From Legionella brunensis (GTDB lineage: Bacteria > Pseudomonadota > Gammaproteobacteria > Legionellales > Legionellaceae): a stretch of 64,000 bases of DNA. Below are positions 1-7,985 of the stretch, piece after piece. A program made the position numbers and the translations under genes. The notes under the pieces are model-generated. The model saw only the letters and a list, made by a program, of their open reading frames with translations. It searched no databases and had not been told where the DNA came from. The stretch spans positions 423,782 to 487,781 of the forward strand of contig NZ_LNXV01000004.1 in NCBI RefSeq assembly GCF_001467025.1, written 5' to 3'. Every line of letters begins with the position of its first letter. The stretch's first letter is position 1.

Positions 1-1
1 T

Positions 2-505
2 TCCGGATTAAATCAATTAATGGTCTCATTGGCTCTTGAGTTGATGGAGCTAACTTCAGATGACACTGTCTTAGATTTGTTTTGTGGATTAGGTAACTTT
101 TCACTTCCTTTGGCAAAACATTGTGCAAAAGTAATAGGTGTTGAGGGTAGCGATGCAATGGTCACCAGAGCCCAAATGAATGCCCAGCTCAATCATTTGA
201 CAAACACCTCATTTTTCTGTGCTGACTTAGAAAAAATTGATGTTGCTGCAAAATTAGGTTCTCATCGAATCACGAAAATTTTGTTAGACCCTCCTCGATT
301 AGGTGCTTTGGAAATTGTAAAACAGATCGATAGTCTAAATCCTGAGCGCATCGTGTATGTTTCTTGTAATCCTGCAACATTGGCAAGGGACGCTAATATT
401 TTGGTTAATCATAAAGGTTATCAGTTAGACGCCGCTGGCGTTATGGATATGTTTCCCCATACAGCCCATGTAGAGTCAATAGCCTTATTTGTGAAGGATA
501 AATAG
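2..505 (+). CDS. rlmD: 23S rRNA (uracil-1939-C5)-methyltransferase, 3' part
   Basis: Only the C-terminal catalytic domain is in the window; the frame is open from the first bases, so the 5' end lies outside. The protein methylates a uracil of 23S rRNA using SAM. Visible motifs in order: an NQxMV segment like that of RlmD, the SAM-binding DLFCGLGNF, the LLDPPR motif, and VSCNP, which holds the catalytic cysteine. The stop is followed after two bases by the relA start, so the two are probably co-transcribed, an arrangement common in gammaproteobacteria. Identification as RlmD rather than another RumA-type paralogue rests on the motifs together with the relA neighbour. Confidence 0.9.
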   Translation, partial: SGLNQLMVSLALELMELTSDDTVLDLFCGLGNFSLPLAKHCAKVIGVEGSDAMVTRAQMNAQLNHLTNTSFFCADLEKIDVAAKLGSHRITKILLDPPRLGALEIVKQIDSLNPERIVYVSCNPATLARDANILVNHKGYQLDAAGVMDMFPHTAHVESIALFVKDK

Positions 506-507
506 TT

Positions 508-2712
508 ATGGTTAAAGTTAAAGAAGATACTCCTTGGTCAGTAGATGGCAATATTGATGTTGAACAGTGGCTGCAACAATTAGGCAGTAAAGGGTATTTT
601 CAAGACTTAGATTTGATTCGTAACGCCTGTACATTAAGTCAACTGGCTGGACAAGACCATGCCACTGAAACCGGCGTATCATGTTTGCAATTGGGTCTGT
701 CAATGGCTGATGTGTTGGCTGATTTGGAAGTAGATCAAGAGACTTTAACTGCGGCAATTATATTTGAAAACGTACATTATGCTGAGTTGTCATTAGAGGA
801 TGTGGAAGAACAACTAGGTCCTCATATCGCCAAGCTTGTGAAAGGGATTGAAAAAATGAGCGCGATGCATAACTTGCAAGCGCTCAGTAAATACCCTCAA
901 AACAAGCATCAAATTGATAATATTCGCAAAATGCTACTAGCAATGGTTGATGATGTTCGTGTTGTACTCATTAAATTAGCAGAGCGTCTTTGCATTTTAC
1001 GCACCTCAGCACAACTTCCTGAAGGGATGCGGCAACAAATAGCAACTGAAGCCATGGAGATCTATGCACCTCTCGCTAATCGTCTAGGAATTGGGGCTAT
1101 CAAATGGGAAATGGAAGATCTTGCGTTCCGTTATTTGCATCCAGAGGACTACAAAGCGATTGCCAAAGGATTAAAAGCTAAACGCCTAGATAGGGATCGT
1201 TATGTTGATTTCATTGTCGAAGAATTAAATCGACAAATTCGCACCACAGGCGCCCATCATTTTGCTGTTTATGGTCGCTCAAAACATATTCACAGTATTT
1301 ATCGCAAAATGAAACGTAAGAATGTTTCATTAGAAGAAATTTACGACGCCACAGCAGTAAGAGTGTTAGTAGAAACAAAAGAACAATGCTATGAAGTTTT
1401 AAGTATGGTTCACTCTTTATGGAAACAAGTTCCCATTGAGTTTGATGATTACATTGCGAATCCGAAACCCAATGGTTACCAATCCTTACATACCGCTGTT
1501 GAAGGCCCCGAAGGGCGAGTTTTTGAAGTACAAATTCGTACTTTTCAAATGCATGATCTTGCCGAGATGGGTGTTGCTGCCCACTGGAAATACAAGGAGG
1601 GTGGTGTCAGCCAAAAAGAAAGTCATGAACGTAAGATTGAATGGTTGCGTGATGTATTAGCTTGGCATAGAGAGATGGCTGCCACAAAAGGCGTCTCTGA
1701 GTCAATTGAAGCTGAATTTCTTGAAGATCGAGTATATGTTTTTACCCCAGACGGTGATGTTCTTGATCTCCCTCAAGGTGTCACTCCTCTTGATTTTGCC
1801 TATCATGTTCATAGTCAAATTGGTCATCGATGCCGAGGCGCCAAGGTTAATGGCACGATTGTTCCTTTAACTTATGAACTAAAAACAGGTGATAAAGTTG
1901 AAGTGCTCACCGGAAAAGATGAGCGTCCTTCGAGAGACTGGATTAATCCACATTTAAATTATTTAAAAACATCGCGAGCCAAGGCGAAAGTGTTGCATTG
2001 GTTTAAAATGCAAGACTATGACAAAAATAAGGATGAGGGTCATGAAATTCTCGATAAAGAATTAAAAACGCTTGGTATTAAAACAGATCGACTAAATGAC
2101 GTTCTTGCTTCATTTAACTTTAAGCGTTCTGATGATTTATTGGCAGCCCTCGGACGTGGCGATATTAAGCTAGGACAAATTCTCAATAAATTATCACCTG
2201 CCGAAGCTGTATCTCCATCTATTCAACAAATTGTCAAACCACATGCCAAACCAGAGGTAACAGGTAGTGATTTGCGCATTGAGGGAGTTGGTAACTTACT
2301 CACACATATGGCTCGCTGTTGTCAGCCTGTACCTGGGGACGATGTCGTTGGCTATATTACAGTAGGGCGCGGAGTATCTGTTCATAAACAAGATTGCCCT
2401 AATATTATTCATGCAAGCGAAAAACAACGACAACGCTTTTTACAGGTTAATTGGGGGAGCTCTACAAGAGATCACTATGTAGTAGATGTATTGATCAAGG
2501 CTTTCGACCGCGCTGGCTTGTTAAGAGATGTAACATCCTTGCTTGCTAACGAAAAAGCCCATGTGTATGCATTGCAGACTCAAAGTCATAAACAAGACAA
2601 TACAGCCCATATTAAGTTAACTGTAGAAATCGATGGATTGAGCAGCTTGTCACGTTTATTAAATAAATTAGAGCAAATACCTAATGTCTTGGAGGCAAGA
2701 AGACAAGTCTAA
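508..2712 (+). CDS. relA: GTP pyrophosphokinase RelA ((p)ppGpp synthetase)
   Basis: Ribosome-associated alarmone synthetase of the stringent response, 734 residues, the usual length. The N-terminal hydrolase-like domain (about residues 50-200) has lost the metal-binding HD pair: the position reads IIFENVHY, so it should not hydrolyse ppGpp. The synthetase domain carries EFDD at about residue 311, the acidic signature of RelA as opposed to the RxKD of SpoT. A TGS domain starts near residue 407, a Cys-rich CCQP segment near 603 and an ACT domain near 659. In Legionella, RelA feeds the switch to the transmissive phase (family knowledge). It lies directly downstream of rlmD and is closed by a hairpin. 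Confidence 0.96.
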   Translation: MVKVKEDTPWSVDGNIDVEQWLQQLGSKGYFQDLDLIRNACTLSQLAGQDHATETGVSCLQLGLSMADVLADLEVDQETLTAAIIFENVHYAELSLEDVEEQLGPHIAKLVKGIEKMSAMHNLQALSKYPQNKHQIDNIRKMLLAMVDDVRVVLIKLAERLCILRTSAQLPEGMRQQIATEAMEIYAPLANRLGIGAIKWEMEDLAFRYLHPEDYKAIAKGLKAKRLDRDRYVDFIVEELNRQIRTTGAHHFAVYGRSKHIHSIYRKMKRKNVSLEEIYDATAVRVLVETKEQCYEVLSMVHSLWKQVPIEFDDYIANPKPNGYQSLHTAVEGPEGRVFEVQIRTFQMHDLAEMGVAAHWKYKEGGVSQKESHERKIEWLRDVLAWHREMAATKGVSESIEAEFLEDRVYVFTPDGDVLDLPQGVTPLDFAYHVHSQIGHRCRGAKVNGTIVPLTYELKTGDKVEVLTGKDERPSRDWINPHLNYLKTSRAKAKVLHWFKMQDYDKNKDEGHEILDKELKTLGIKTDRLNDVLASFNFKRSDDLLAALGRGDIKLGQILNKLSPAEAVSPSIQQIVKPHAKPEVTGSDLRIEGVGNLLTHMARCCQPVPGDDVVGYITVGRGVSVHKQDCPNIIHASEKQRQRFLQVNWGSSTRDHYVVDVLIKAFDRAGLLRDVTSLLANEKAHVYALQTQSHKQDNTAHIKLTVEIDGLSSLSRLLNKLEQIPNVLEARRQV

Positions 2713-2738
2713 TCCAAACAATCTTTTCACTTGATAGA

Positions 2739-2770
2739 GAGACATGAGGTGCTAAAGAACCTTATGTCTC
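2739..2770 (+). terminator. Hairpin downstream of relA
   Basis: A 12-bp stem with one G-T wobble (GAGACATGAGGT and ACCTTATGTCTC) and an 8-base loop, 27 bases after the relA stop and just before the stop of the convergent oxidase gene. The following T-tract is imperfect, so it may act as a weak or bidirectional terminator. Confidence 0.55.
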
Positions 2771-2783
2771 AACGGAGATATTT

Positions 2784-4697
2784 TTAAGACAGTACACTAA
2801 CTTTTTCTTTCTGTTGTTCTTTGATTAAACTCAGCGTTTCCCGACAATGACCAATAAAGGTATCTTTAAATGGTTTTGATTCTTTATTTGCTAACGGCAG
2901 AATCTCCACGGTTGTAATCAATTGTTCTAAGAAGTGTATACATTCTTCGTCAGAGTGCTTGGGAGCATGATGCGGTTGCTCAAAATTCAATAGATTTTCC
3001 ATTGAAGAGGGTTCTAACATGCGTTTGAAATATGGAGTAATAAAAGGGCTTGCATCGAATTCTTTTTTGCTACCATACCATTTAGTTAACGCTTTTTTAT
3101 ACTCTGAAATAGCTTCTGGCTGTAGAAAATCTGTGTAACTTTGAATTCCTGACGGGAAGTTTTTCCCTAAATGAAAACGAGGTTGAATATTAATTTCGGA
3201 GAAATATTCCAACAATTTTTTCTCAAAATTAGCAATACCTGGCGCATCAGGATGAGTTACGATGTCAAGCGCTAGAATATGCTCATCCTCAGAACTGGTT
3301 GCCGTGGTAGATAACCCGCCAGTTGTACCTTTGATGTAGCGCGCATAAACAGCATAGGTAACTGGATATTCGTCATGTTCAGAAGCCTCTTTCAGCAACC
3401 CATCAATTTTTTGTAGAACCTCTGCCAATAAATCGCCAGCTTGCTTATCCTTAACAGGGAGAAGATAACTAACATCGCGCATTGCTTTAGGGAAAGCGAC
3501 TTGATAATGAGTAATGCTATTTTCATGATCAATAATTGATTGAGTACCTCGTGTCCCTGTAATAGCAGCTGCTGCTAGTAGTAAATAAGAAGGCAAAAGC
3601 TTTAGAAGCTTACTATCTAATAAAAACTCTTGGACTGAATCACCTGCTCTAACGCTTAATTCCTGTGCCCAGGATCGAGCATCAGCAGTGTAAGGAGGAT
3701 CCTGAATTTGGGTACGTGCTTCCTTGGTATAATTCCATAAACGGATCTGCCATTTATTAAGCTGCACCAGATCTTCGTGAGGATAGCCATGGCTAGGAAT
3801 TCCAATTAAGCTAAAATATTGATTGTTATTTAATAGGTCATTTAAATGCGGAGCCATTGTCTTTACATCGGGGAAATTATGAACAGTTTCTTTAAGATTA
3901 AAAGCCTCAACTGTTTTAAGATTCATGCTAAGAACTATACCTAATGCACCTGAATGAGCAGAACACAACGTGGCAAAATCTTCATGATCAGAAGTTATTT
4001 CGCGAATATTTCCATCCCTATCACAAACCCTTAAACTAGTAATCTGCCCGCTAAATGCCGGCTCATCACGACCAGTTCCATGCCCTCCTGTACCTGCCAA
4101 GCCAACAGCACTTGCCCATGAAAGCATACTTGCGGTTCTTAGTGATAGCTTTAGATCCCTAAGCTTTTGTGCAAGAGTTGCGATTTGCACGCCAGATGTA
4201 ACGAATACCTCATACATTTTAAGGTGATCTAGAGGATTATTGGAATCAACCGGAACATCTCGTTTTATTTCATGCAACTTTTTGACTGCTTGATATTTAG
4301 GGCTAAAACGAATAATTACGTCTGCCGCAGAACCTTCTGAAAACGAAAATGATTCATTATAGCGTTGCTCTTGATCTTTTGCCCAAGGGAAAAAGCAACA
4401 ATCATTTTTTTTATCTGCCCAACCTGCTGTTGCTCGAACTGTAATTTTATTATCAGTATGTTGCTCATTTTGTTTTTTAACCGCACGCGCTACTTCTTGA
4501 ACTTGTTTCTCATTGTCAACTTGAACTATAACCGCGTTTTTCCTTACATTCTCCATATAATTAGTCCAAGTTTTTACTTTATGCGAAATTCCCTTATCGG
4601 TTAAATCTTTTAAAAAAACCGCTTTAGATCCCTCAGCGAATGGCATATTCTTTCCTTGAATAAATTTAGACCAGAATTTTATACTGTCATGCCACAT
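2784..4697 (-). CDS. FAD-linked oxidoreductase, VAO/aldonolactone-oxidase-like
   Basis: A 637-residue protein of the FAD_binding_4 type. An N-terminal segment (residues 50-110) has the AVIVQV...VRATAGW pattern of the FAD-binding fold. Near residue 204 it has GTGGHGTG, comparable to the glycine/histidine stretch of D-arabinono-1,4-lactone oxidase-like enzymes, followed by SGALGIVLSM. The C-terminal half should form the substrate domain. No signal peptide is evident. The substrate cannot be read from the sequence: sugar lactones, sterols or other alcohols are all possible for this family. It is a single gene, convergent with relA and divergent from the small membrane protein at 4836. Confidence 0.7.
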   Translation of the reverse strand: MWHDSIKFWSKFIQGKNMPFAEGSKAVFLKDLTDKGISHKVKTWTNYMENVRKNAVIVQVDNEKQVQEVARAVKKQNEQHTDNKITVRATAGWADKKNDCCFFPWAKDQEQRYNESFSFSEGSAADVIIRFSPKYQAVKKLHEIKRDVPVDSNNPLDHLKMYEVFVTSGVQIATLAQKLRDLKLSLRTASMLSWASAVGLAGTGGHGTGRDEPAFSGQITSLRVCDRDGNIREITSDHEDFATLCSAHSGALGIVLSMNLKTVEAFNLKETVHNFPDVKTMAPHLNDLLNNNQYFSLIGIPSHGYPHEDLVQLNKWQIRLWNYTKEARTQIQDPPYTADARSWAQELSVRAGDSVQEFLLDSKLLKLLPSYLLLAAAAITGTRGTQSIIDHENSITHYQVAFPKAMRDVSYLLPVKDKQAGDLLAEVLQKIDGLLKEASEHDEYPVTYAVYARYIKGTTGGLSTTATSSEDEHILALDIVTHPDAPGIANFEKKLLEYFSEINIQPRFHLGKNFPSGIQSYTDFLQPEAISEYKKALTKWYGSKKEFDASPFITPYFKRMLEPSSMENLLNFEQPHHAPKHSDEECIHFLEQLITTVEILPLANKESKPFKDTFIGHCRETLSLIKEQQKEKVSVLS

Positions 4698-4835
4698 AAA
4701 GGTTCGTCAATTAAAATCAAGAAATTTTAAGAATAGTTTTTATTTTTTCATTTCTTAAAAGAGCGACAAAATTTCTATCTTAATGAATGCTCTCATGAGA
4801 TAGTATGCAACTTTTAATAAGGTACGATAATCAAG

Positions 4836-5444
4836 ATGGGGTTACTTTTAGTTATCTATGGGGTAGGTTTACTGATTTCTCTTTGGCAAAATTTAGTTAC
4901 TTTATGGGGTATCAAAAAAATCAAGCGTAATTTATCCATTGACATGTTTAAGATACAGCCCAATTTAACTCGTGATTTTGTCTTCAAGATCTTTTTTTGG
5001 CCTTATTTTTTCGCTAAAAAGAACCCGCTGGAACGATTTTCTGAAACTTTTTTTATGCATTATGGGGATCAAGGAACTCGATATTTAGGTACAAAAGGAC
5101 TTAAAAATTTTATAAATGATATTTTTAAGGGTAAAAATCGATACAAGAACTATACAGTGTGTCATTTTCTATGGGAAATTGATCCATTCAGCCCTTTATA
5201 TCGAAGGTATCGCAAATACATTAATAAGCCAAACCTGATGGGATTTGCTGAAATTATTTTGGCATACTCAAAAGGCAACTATCTGTTGCATATCGGGTTG
5301 GTGAGTCAACCACTTAAATCCAAAATCTTAATTAGTCGCTTTGTACTTGATAATTGTGAACAACTTTCACAAGAGGAAGTTAAAGTACGTCTTGCAGAAA
5401 TTAATTCATCAAAATTCCAAGAAATGCAGTCTGACTGGATCTAG
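4836..5444 (+). CDS. Small membrane-anchored protein of unknown function
   Basis: 202 residues with one N-terminal hydrophobic segment (about residues 2-22), then a basic, aromatic-rich soluble part. I do not recognise a family. The start follows an AAGG-type ribosome binding site. A good hairpin follows the stop, so it is probably transcribed alone. Its neighbours, an oxidase and a J-domain protein, say nothing firm about its role. Confidence 0.6.
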   Translation: MGLLLVIYGVGLLISLWQNLVTLWGIKKIKRNLSIDMFKIQPNLTRDFVFKIFFWPYFFAKKNPLERFSETFFMHYGDQGTRYLGTKGLKNFINDIFKGKNRYKNYTVCHFLWEIDPFSPLYRRYRKYINKPNLMGFAEIILAYSKGNYLLHIGLVSQPLKSKILISRFVLDNCEQLSQEEVKVRLAEINSSKFQEMQSDWI

Positions 5445-5466
5445 TCAAAAGATTACATGTAAACGA

Positions 5467-5490
5467 CATTATGCTGAGCTTAGCATAATG
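5467..5490 (+). terminator. Hairpin terminator after the small membrane protein
   Basis: A perfect 9-bp stem (CATTATGCT and AGCATAATG) with a 6-base loop, followed by GTTTCTT. It separates the gene ending at 5444 from the J-domain gene. Confidence 0.55.
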
Positions 5491-5544
5491 GTTTCTTAAT
5501 CTAAAGCGTGTAAAATTTGAACATATGGCTTTGAGGGGAAAATC

Positions 5545-7053
5545 ATGTCAAAAAGACTATATGAGATACTTAAGATTGATGAAACTGCTACTGCTGAAGA
5601 AGTTAAAAAGGCTTATAAAAAAGAGGCTTTAAAAAATCACCCCGATAAAAACAGGGACAATCCTCAGGCTGAAGAAAATTTCAAAGCCCTTAACAATGCC
5701 TACGCAATTTTGTCAGATACAACACTTCGTCCTCTATATGATGAGGGTCTAATAGATGAGAATGGCAACCCAAAAGCAGAGAGTGCTGAGGAAGAACGAG
5801 AAGCACAGACGTTTTTTGATGAGAAGAATTTCACCTCTTTCGTTGATCCTGATGATATAAGAGAGCGGCTCAGGAAAGCGCAAGACGAAGCACAGAAGCT
5901 TTTTGACGAGGAAGTAAAACCTCATATCAGCGATAAGCAAGTGAAAAACTCTCCTGGAAGCAAAATTTATTATATTTATATTCGTAGTTTTGATCCGAGC
6001 ATAAATTTTGACTCCAGCAAAGATTTTTTTGATATTGAGAATGAAGAGTTTCGTTCAAAAATTGCCGAAGAGTTGCACAGTAATGAGATTGTTTGGGTAT
6101 TTGAATCGAAAGAAGAGGCTCTAAGAGCTAGTGGTCTAGCCCATGGTCTGGATACTCTAAAATGGGATGATGATAGAGATGATATTATTATTGAATGTTT
6201 ACTAAGCCCTGAACTTTTACAAAAAACAACCCGTTTCGCGACTAGTGATGGCCGCGAAATTAATCTAGAGCTATTACATGATCATCATGCCAATAGAAAT
6301 TGTTTTATTTTCAAAGAGTCGCCTCTAGATTCTGATTTATTTTCACTAGGGAATATTAGTGCTGTCTACCGAGTAAATCATCAGTTAAGTGTGAATGCAT
6401 TTCAAGGGAATCTTGAGTCTAAAAAGATTCTTCTTGAAAACTTGGAGGAGGATGTTATTCATAATAGTGGCATCGAAGATCTTTTAATAGAGGATGGTAA
6501 TTTAGAAGATCCTGAGATGAAAGATCCCAAGATAGAGGATAGTAATTTAAAAGATCCTGAGATGAAAGATCCTAAGATAGAGGATAGTGATCTCAAAAAC
6601 TCCAAAATAAAAGCAATTATTCAAGCCCTTGATGAGGGCGAGACAAAATTAAAAAAACAAGAAATATTACTCCGAGAGATTAAAAAGAATCAATTGTCAG
6701 TTGCAGAGTTTAGTCTGCTGTATAATGCTGTGAAGAATATAGAACCTTTAAATGAACACCGAAATCCTAACTTGGACCGTTTTTTCGGTATCAAAAACAC
6801 CACTTCCTGGCGAAATACCTTACAGGAATTCAGAGCAAGAGCGCTTAGCACTTTGTTAGAAGAAGTAGAGGCTATAGATGATCCAAATGAGAAATTTCAA
6901 CGTTTAGAATCAGCTAAACAACTCCCTTTATTTAAGGAACATCGCAATAACTCAGTTTTCACAGGAGCCTGGGGAAGAACCTCGGCGGTCAAAAAAATAG
7001 AAGAACAACAGGAAGAAATATTGAAATCAATGCCTTCAATGGTTTCAAGATAA
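5545..7053 (+). CDS. J-domain (DnaJ-like) protein with novel C-terminal region
   Basis: 502 residues. The first 70 form a complete J domain: LYEILKIDETAT, a basic helix II, the HPD motif at residues 32-34 and a YAILSD helix IV. There is no Gly/Phe region, zinc-finger domain or DnaJ C-terminal domain, so this is not housekeeping DnaJ or CbpA. The rest is acidic and helical. It includes two 15-residue repeats starting NLEDPEMKDPK (about residues 319-348) and part of a third. A J domain should stimulate an Hsp70 partner. In Legionella such proteins are often considered effectors acting on host Hsp70, but that is inference. A strong GAGGGG ribosome binding site precedes the start. Confidence 0.8.
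   Translation: MSKRLYEILKIDETATAEEVKKAYKKEALKNHPDKNRDNPQAEENFKALNNAYAILSDTTLRPLYDEGLIDENGNPKAESAEEEREAQTFFDEKNFTSFVDPDDIRERLRKAQDEAQKLFDEEVKPHISDKQVKNSPGSKIYYIYIRSFDPSINFDSSKDFFDIENEEFRSKIAEELHSNEIVWVFESKEEALRASGLAHGLDTLKWDDDRDDIIIECLLSPELLQKTTRFATSDGREINLELLHDHHANRNCFIFKESPLDSDLFSLGNISAVYRVNHQLSVNAFQGNLESKKILLENLEEDVIHNSGIEDLLIEDGNLEDPEMKDPKIEDSNLKDPEMKDPKIEDSDLKNSKIKAIIQALDEGETKLKKQEILLREIKKNQLSVAEFSLLYNAVKNIEPLNEHRNPNLDRFFGIKNTTSWRNTLQEFRARALSTLLEEVEAIDDPNEKFQRLESAKQLPLFKEHRNNSVFTGAWGRTSAVKKIEEQQEEILKSMPSMVSR
6499..6612 (+). repeat. 45-bp tandem repeat inside the J-domain gene
   Basis: Two full 45-bp units begin at 6499 and 6544, and a degenerate third begins at 6589. They encode 15-residue units rich in D, E, K and P. 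The period is a multiple of three, so gain or loss of units would keep the frame. Confidence 0.8.
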
Positions 7054-7065
7054 TTGGTATAAGTT

Positions 7066-7185
7066 ATGAGGGAGAAAACTGCTGTCGTGTTAGCCCAACT
7101 CACCGAAGAATTGAGAGCAAGGAAAACTGAAGTTTTACAGGAGTTTCATATTGAAATCACAGAAACCTCAATGAAACCTCTATAA
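7066..7185 (+). CDS. 39-codon small open frame after the J-domain gene
   Basis: It starts ATG 12 bases after the J-domain stop, in the same frame, with two in-frame stops between. It encodes a charged helical peptide beginning MREKTAVVLAQL. It could be a small gene, or the cut-off tail of a longer J-domain protein. No convincing ribosome binding site is present, so support is weak. Confidence 0.25.
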   Translation: MREKTAVVLAQLTEELRARKTEVLQEFHIEITETSMKPL

Positions 7186-7234
7186 TTTTTAATCTTGTAC
7201 TATTCTATTAATATCTCTTCATTGGATAATTGTT

Positions 7235-7948
7235 ATGATTTTAGTCAGACAGGGAAGTTCTCGAGGAAAATCTGAGTTCTATTGGCTCAATAGTTTCCAC
7301 ACATTTTCTTTTGGTGATTATTTTGACCCTGATTTTATGGGATTTGGAAGTCTGAGAGTCATTAATGAAGATACAGTTCAACCTGGACAAGGATTTGGAC
7401 GCCATCCTCATAAAGATATGGAAATTATTTCCTACGTGATTGAGGGTAGTTTACAACATAAAGATAGCATGGGAACTGGTACCATTATTACACCCGGTGA
7501 AATTCAATGTATGTCAGCAGGGACAGGCGTCGAACACAGTGAATTTAATCCATCCGCAACAGAAATCGTTCATTTCCTACAAATTTGGATCATTCCTGAA
7601 ACAAAAGGCCTTACTCCCACATACCAGCAACAATCGATTCCCCAATTGAATAATAAATTAACATTAATTGCTTCAAAAGAAGGAAGAGAAGTTATTAAAA
7701 TTAACCAAGATGTGAAATTGTACAGGGCATTTCTCACTCCAGAGCATTTGCTCAAGCATGAATTTGAACAAAAACGTGGAGGGTGGTTACAAGTAATTAA
7801 AGGTGAGCTGAATTTAAATGGTCAAATGCTTACGACAGGTGATGGAGCTGCCATTATCACAAACAATATTGAGGTTAAGTCCATCAAGAATACAGAGTTT
7901 TTATTATTTGACATATGCATGATGGATAGAGGACAGCGTTTAAAATAA
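7235..7948 (+). CDS. Pirin-family bicupin (YhhW-like)
   Basis: 237 residues, the usual size of the short bacterial pirins. The N-terminal cupin carries the metal-binding pattern GRHPHKDME, a later SLQHKDSMG and the GTGVEHSEFN block. The C-terminal cupin is more divergent. Enzymes of this family such as E. coli YhhW show quercetin 2,3-dioxygenase activity, but the natural substrate is not established. It is followed after 37 bases by a secreted protein and may share its transcript. Confidence 0.88.
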   Translation: MILVRQGSSRGKSEFYWLNSFHTFSFGDYFDPDFMGFGSLRVINEDTVQPGQGFGRHPHKDMEIISYVIEGSLQHKDSMGTGTIITPGEIQCMSAGTGVEHSEFNPSATEIVHFLQIWIIPETKGLTPTYQQQSIPQLNNKLTLIASKEGREVIKINQDVKLYRAFLTPEHLLKHEFEQKRGGWLQVIKGELNLNGQMLTTGDGAAIITNNIEVKSIKNTEFLLFDICMMDRGQRLK

Positions 7949-7985
7949 GCATGATTCTCTTAATTGCTTCACCAGGGACAATTTA

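Noticed and set aside
1436..1660. 74-codon frame inside relA
   Set aside because: Out of frame with the intact synthetase domain; chance frame.
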